NCBI GenBank assembly: GCA_007125875.1
Contig: SLCI01000092.1
Coordinates: 1 to 7,154, forward strand
Source of the DNA: Kiritimatiellia bacterium
GTDB taxonomy: Bacteria; Verrucomicrobiota; Kiritimatiellia; SLAD01
Length of the DNA: 7,154 nt
Reading direction: 5' to 3'
Every line of letters starts with the position of its first letter. The first letter of the stretch is position 1. The notes beneath the pieces were generated by a model that had not been told where the DNA came from, searched no databases, and saw nothing but the letters and a program-made list of their open reading frames with translations. The translations under genes and the position numbers were made by a program. Below are positions 4,767-7,154 of the stretch, in pieces.

Positions 4767-5525
4767 GTGCAGCCCATCCTCTTTGAGTCTAGCTGGATCA
4801 CGATTCACTGGTACGGCGTACTTTTTGCCGGTGGCTTTCTCGTAGCAGCAATTCATTGGACATGGATGGGGCGTCGGTTGGGGCTACCACCCGGTATCGG
4901 CGTCGAGTTGTGTGTGTGGGTGATCGTGGGCGGTGTGGTCGGTGCACGCACGGCCTTCGTGCTCGCAAATTGGGGCGTATTCAGCGAAGACCCCAGCCTT
5001 ATCCTTCGGTTTAATCGCGGTGGCCTGATCTATTATGGTGGCTTTTTGGGGGCTTCGCTCGCCGCCTTGCTGCTGGCGGGATTGCGTCGCATGCCGTGGC
5101 GGTTGATGGCCGACTTCGGGATCAGTGGGGTGCCGCTGGGTCACGCGATCGGCCGCCTGGGCTGTTTCATGAATGGTTGTTGCTATGGCGCGCTGAGTGA
5201 TGGCTGGTGGGCGGTACGGCTGGGCAGCGATTGGCGTTATCCGGTGCCGCTATTCGAAGCCACGCTCAACCTCGCTGTTTATGTGGTGCTTCTGCAATTG
5301 ATGCTGAAACGACACCGACAAGGACGCGTGTTTGCGATGTATTTGATGCTCTATCCGGCGACCCGGTTCGGTCTGGAATTTTTGCGCGGCGATGAGCGAC
5401 TGACGGGGCTGTGGCTCAATGCGGCTCAGGAACTAAGCCTAATTTTTATTGCGATGGGGGCCGCGCTGTGGGTCTTGCTTCCCAAGCAGCGCCACTCCGC
5501 TCGAAGTCATGGATGCGGAATATAG
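4767..5525 (+). CDS. lgt: Prolipoprotein diacylglyceryl transferase (Lgt)
   Basis: Lgt transfers diacylglycerol from phosphatidylglycerol to the lipobox cysteine of prolipoproteins, the first step of lipoprotein maturation in the inner membrane. The 252-residue product is slightly short for the family. Visible signatures are HWYGVLFAGGF (14-24), GGLIYYGGFLG (85-95), GRLGCFMNGCCYG (129-141) and RQGRVFAMYLMLYPATRFGLEFLRGDER (R200 in the last block), spread over about seven membrane segments. Compared with E. coli Lgt, Tyr90 stands where His103 is, and Cys133 and Cys138 stand where Asn146 and Glu151 are; Arg130 corresponds to Arg143. As I recall, this YYGG/NGCCYG variant is found in other bacterial Lgt proteins, so it need not mean loss of function. 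The start is GTG at 4767, 9 bases after the lipoprotein stop, with no clear ribosome binding site, so translational coupling is likely. The 3' end overlaps the next gene by 17 bases. Confidence 0.94.
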   Translation: MQPILFESSWITIHWYGVLFAGGFLVAAIHWTWMGRRLGLPPGIGVELCVWVIVGGVVGARTAFVLANWGVFSEDPSLILRFNRGGLIYYGGFLGASLAALLLAGLRRMPWRLMADFGISGVPLGHAIGRLGCFMNGCCYGALSDGWWAVRLGSDWRYPVPLFEATLNLAVYVVLLQLMLKRHRQGRVFAMYLMLYPATRFGLEFLRGDERLTGLWLNAAQELSLIFIAMGAALWVLLPKQRHSARSHGCGI

Positions 5526-6441
5526 AGTTGGTGATACGGACGCGGGTGAGCGCTTGGATGCCTGGTTAAGGCGCCAGCTTGAGGAAGTCTCGCGTTCGCG
5601 TATCCAACAATGGATTAAGGACGCCTGTGTAACCGTTAACGGCGAGACAGTGAAACCGAATGTTTCGCTTAAGCCGGATGACCTGATTACGGTTCGTCCA
5701 CCGCCCGTCAAGGAAGTCACCTTAATGCCCGAGGCGATCCCCTTGGACATTTTGTTCGAGGATAGCGAGGTTCTAGTGCTGAACAAGCCCGCCGGCTTGG
5801 TGGTTCATCCCGCAGCGGGGCACGATAGTGGCACGCTGGTCAATGCGCTACTCCATCACTGCAAAGATTTAACCGGAATTGGCGGCGAACTGCGGCCGGG
5901 CATTGTGCATCGTTTGGATAAAGACACCAGTGGCCTAATGATTGTGGCAAAAACCGAGGCCGCGATGGCGGGATTGAGCCACGACTTCAAAGAGCGTCGG
6001 GTCACCAAGCACTACTGGGCCTTGGTGCGCGGCGTGGTGCAGCCAGAATCTGGGCGGATCGAGACGTTGATCGGGCGGGATCCGCATCACCGCAAGCGCA
6101 TGAGCGCACGCGTCGAGCGCGGTCGCACTGCGCGCAGCCAGTATGAGACGATCGAATCGCTCGGCGAGGCGACGCTGTTAAATGTGTTGATCGAGACCGG
6201 GCGGACACACCAAATCCGCGTGCACATGGCACACTTGGGACATCCCATTCTTGGGGACAGTGAATACGGGCGTGCTCGGAAATTGGCCGACGGGACTGAA
6301 GTGCCGCGCCAGATGTTGCATGCGCGGAGTCTGGCACTGCAGCATCCCGTGACCGGGGCGGACTTGGAGTTCAGTGCACCGCTGCCGGATGATTTTCGGG
6401 AAATCATCCGGCTTCTGCGCGAGCGCAAGCCGCCGTCTTAA
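5509..6441 (+). CDS. rluD: RluD/RluA-family 23S rRNA pseudouridine synthase
   Basis: The product converts specific uridines in RNA to pseudouridine; RluD acts on 23S rRNA helix 69. I start at ATG 5509 (310 residues): the longer frame from 5449 would add 20 non-homologous residues inside lgt. An S4 RNA-binding domain covers about 14-62 (GERLDAWLRRQL...SRSRIQQWIKDACVTVNG). The catalytic domain begins near 80 (LDILFEDSEVLVLNKPAGLVVHP) and holds the motif HRLDKDTSGLMIVAKT (134-149) with the catalytic aspartate at D137, then GRTHQIRVHMAHLGHPILGD (231-250) and QMLHARSLALQHP (269-281). Length and the S4 domain favour RluD over RluA, which lacks S4; RluC is also S4-bearing, so the exact target is inferred. 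It overlaps lgt by 17 bases and is followed by a terminator, so it ends the lipoprotein-lgt cluster. Confidence 0.92.
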   Translation: MDAEYRVGDTDAGERLDAWLRRQLEEVSRSRIQQWIKDACVTVNGETVKPNVSLKPDDLITVRPPPVKEVTLMPEAIPLDILFEDSEVLVLNKPAGLVVHPAAGHDSGTLVNALLHHCKDLTGIGGELRPGIVHRLDKDTSGLMIVAKTEAAMAGLSHDFKERRVTKHYWALVRGVVQPESGRIETLIGRDPHHRKRMSARVERGRTARSQYETIESLGEATLLNVLIETGRTHQIRVHMAHLGHPILGDSEYGRARKLADGTEVPRQMLHARSLALQHPVTGADLEFSAPLPDDFREIIRLLRERKPPS

Positions 6442-6446
6442 ACTTT

Positions 6447-6480
6447 CGCTCCGGCGACACAAGGTCGCCGGGGGCGTTTT
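6447..6480 (+). terminator. Rho-independent terminator after rluD
   Basis: A perfect eight-pair stem, CCGGCGAC (6451-6458) with GTCGCCGG (6464-6471), encloses loop ACAAG. The base extends through CGC/GCG with a wobble pair and a bulged G. It is followed by TTTT (6477-6480) and begins six bases after the rluD stop. The U-tract is short but the position is right for ending the lipoprotein-lgt-rluD transcript. Confidence 0.75.
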
Positions 6481-6499
6481 GCTGCGGGCGTCTTCTTTC

Positions 6500-6582
6500 G
6501 CGACCCCTTCGGACTTGTGCCATTGATCACCCTAATCGCCGGGGACGTGTTGGGGGCGACCCCTGCGGGCTTGTCCCGCAGG
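6500..6582. repeat. REP-like palindrome with a diverged partial copy, next to a Y1 transposase gene
   Basis: The core is a perfect palindrome, CCTGCGGG (6562-6569), loop CTTGT, CCCGCAGG (6575-6582), preceded by GGGGGCGAC. A second unit at 6500-6518 matches 6556-6574 at 17 of 19 positions (both begin GCGACCCC and end CTTGT) but lacks the right arm. The palindrome ends 21 bases beyond the stop of the adjacent REP-associated-type transposase and carries no U-tract on either strand, so it is not an ordinary terminator. Palindromes flanking such transposase genes are typical of REP sequences. That the units are REPs mobilised by this protein is inference from position. Confidence 0.55.
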
Positions 6583-6603
6583 TGAGCAAAGTTTGAACCA
6601 GAC

Positions 6604-7154
6604 TCAATGCAACGCCTTTAGATCATACTCACTAAAGCTTCCGACATAAAACTCCTCCTGCCACAGCCGCAACCCTTTTACCGCAGCTGTGGCATTCTGC
6701 AATCCGATCCCAATCTCGATCGGTGATAGCTCGGGATGTCCGCGTAGCGCCACGTGAATATGGTCCGGCATGATCGCTACCGCTCTGACAGAGCAGCCTG
6801 TTTCTCTCGGGTTTTCGACCGCGACTTCGCGCAATTGCTTTAGAAAGTCTGTGCCGCCCATACGGTATCGGTCAGCTGTGACCAGCACGATGTGGAGGTT
6901 ATACCAATAGCGTCCGCTGCCGGTTTCGGCGGGCTCGGCCAAATCCACCGATGTATCCTCGCAGGCCACTTTGGCCAGCATGGCGCGATATTTTGGGTCT
7001 GCTAGGTCGACGTGACGCAATTGATTTCGCAGGTAACCGCTCACGACTTTGCTGAGATTGTGCCCCACAGCGCGCATAGCGATCTTGCGACTAAATGAAA
7101 CGGATCGGTCCGCTTTTCGATAGGCGTGCTGGAGTCGACCTTTGACGCGTTGTG
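6604..7154 (-). CDS. Y1 (HUH) transposase of the REP-associated/IS200-like type, 5' end outside the window
   Basis: The frame stays open from its TAG/TAA-type stop at 6604 to the right edge: upstream of the ATG at 7077 it continues for 25 more codons (QRVKGRLQHAYRKADRSVSF...) with no stop, so the gene is 5'-truncated by the window and the ATG is probably internal. The visible part is 182 residues. GRYWYNLHIVLV is the first strand of the Y1 transposase core. AVAIMPDHIHVALRGHPELSP contains the HUH metal-binding pair (His-Ile-His). A tyrosine in FYVGSFSEYDLKAL near the C-terminus is the likely nucleophile, Y151 counted from the ATG, with Y144 as alternative. These enzymes cut and join single-stranded DNA at hairpins. 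This subfamily, with about 100 residues before the core, resembles single-gene transposases I recall from Planctomycetota and relatives. REP-like palindromes lie just downstream. Motifs are intact, so it may be active. Confidence 0.82.
   Translation of the reverse strand, partial: QRVKGRLQHAYRKADRSVSFSRKIAMRAVGHNLSKVVSGYLRNQLRHVDLADPKYRAMLAKVACEDTSVDLAEPAETGSGRYWYNLHIVLVTADRYRMGGTDFLKQLREVAVENPRETGCSVRAVAIMPDHIHVALRGHPELSPIEIGIGLQNATAAVKGLRLWQEEFYVGSFSEYDLKALH

Noticed and set aside
5449..5508. N-terminal 20-residue extension of the pseudouridine synthase
   Set aside because: The extension lies inside lgt and has no family similarity. The S4 domain follows directly from the ATG at 5509.
6562..6582. 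Palindrome after the transposase gene as its rho-independent terminator
   Set aside because: No U-tract follows it in the minus direction. The partial second copy of the unit favours a repeat element.

Overview
The window is from a Gram-negative (diderm) bacterium: it carries an LptF/LptG-family lipopolysaccharide-export permease, a prolipoprotein diacylglyceryl transferase (Lgt) and a probable lipoprotein. The small secreted protein at 1122-1277 and the Y1/REP-associated transposase at the right end resemble proteins I associate with the PVC group (Verrucomicrobiota, Kiritimatiellota, Lentisphaerota, Planctomycetota). That placement is a weak inference from remembered family style, not a search result.

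Layout, left to right. Positions 1-533 hold no gene I can support; near the end there is a short palindrome just upstream of the first gene. A plus-strand gene (534-1031) encodes a secreted single-domain fasciclin (FAS1) protein and ends at a strong, apparently bidirectional terminator (1053-1086). Facing it on the minus strand is a colinear block read from 3829 down to 1122: an LptG/LptF-type permease, a cysteine-rich protein with a PilZ-like look, a J-domain/TPR protein, a CAU-anticodon tRNA (probably tRNA-Ile2) with encoded CCA, and a 51-residue secreted small protein with a near-perfect Shine-Dalgarno sequence. The gaps are about 95, 9, 43 and 51 bases, so one transcription unit ending at the shared terminator is plausible.

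The divergent region 3830-4226 contains an eight-G tract, several small hairpins and one weak 51-codon ORF. To its right a plus-strand cluster reads probable lipoprotein (4227-4757), lgt (4767-5525) and an RluD/RluA-family pseudouridine synthase (5509-6441). The first two are 9 bases apart, the last two overlap by 17 bases, and a terminator closes the cluster at 6447-6480. The putative lipoprotein would be a substrate of the enzyme encoded next to it.

The right end (6481-7154) is a small mobile-element-like module. It has a minus-strand Y1 (HUH) transposase of the REP-associated type whose 5' end lies beyond the window, and immediately downstream of its stop a perfect 8-bp palindrome and a diverged partial copy of the same repeat. 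Most of the other genes have envelope or RNA/protein-maintenance roles. I see no clear defence, CRISPR, phage or biosynthetic system. The most unfamiliar items are the cysteine-rich/J-protein pair, the 51-residue secreted protein behind the tRNA, and the transposase with its repeats.
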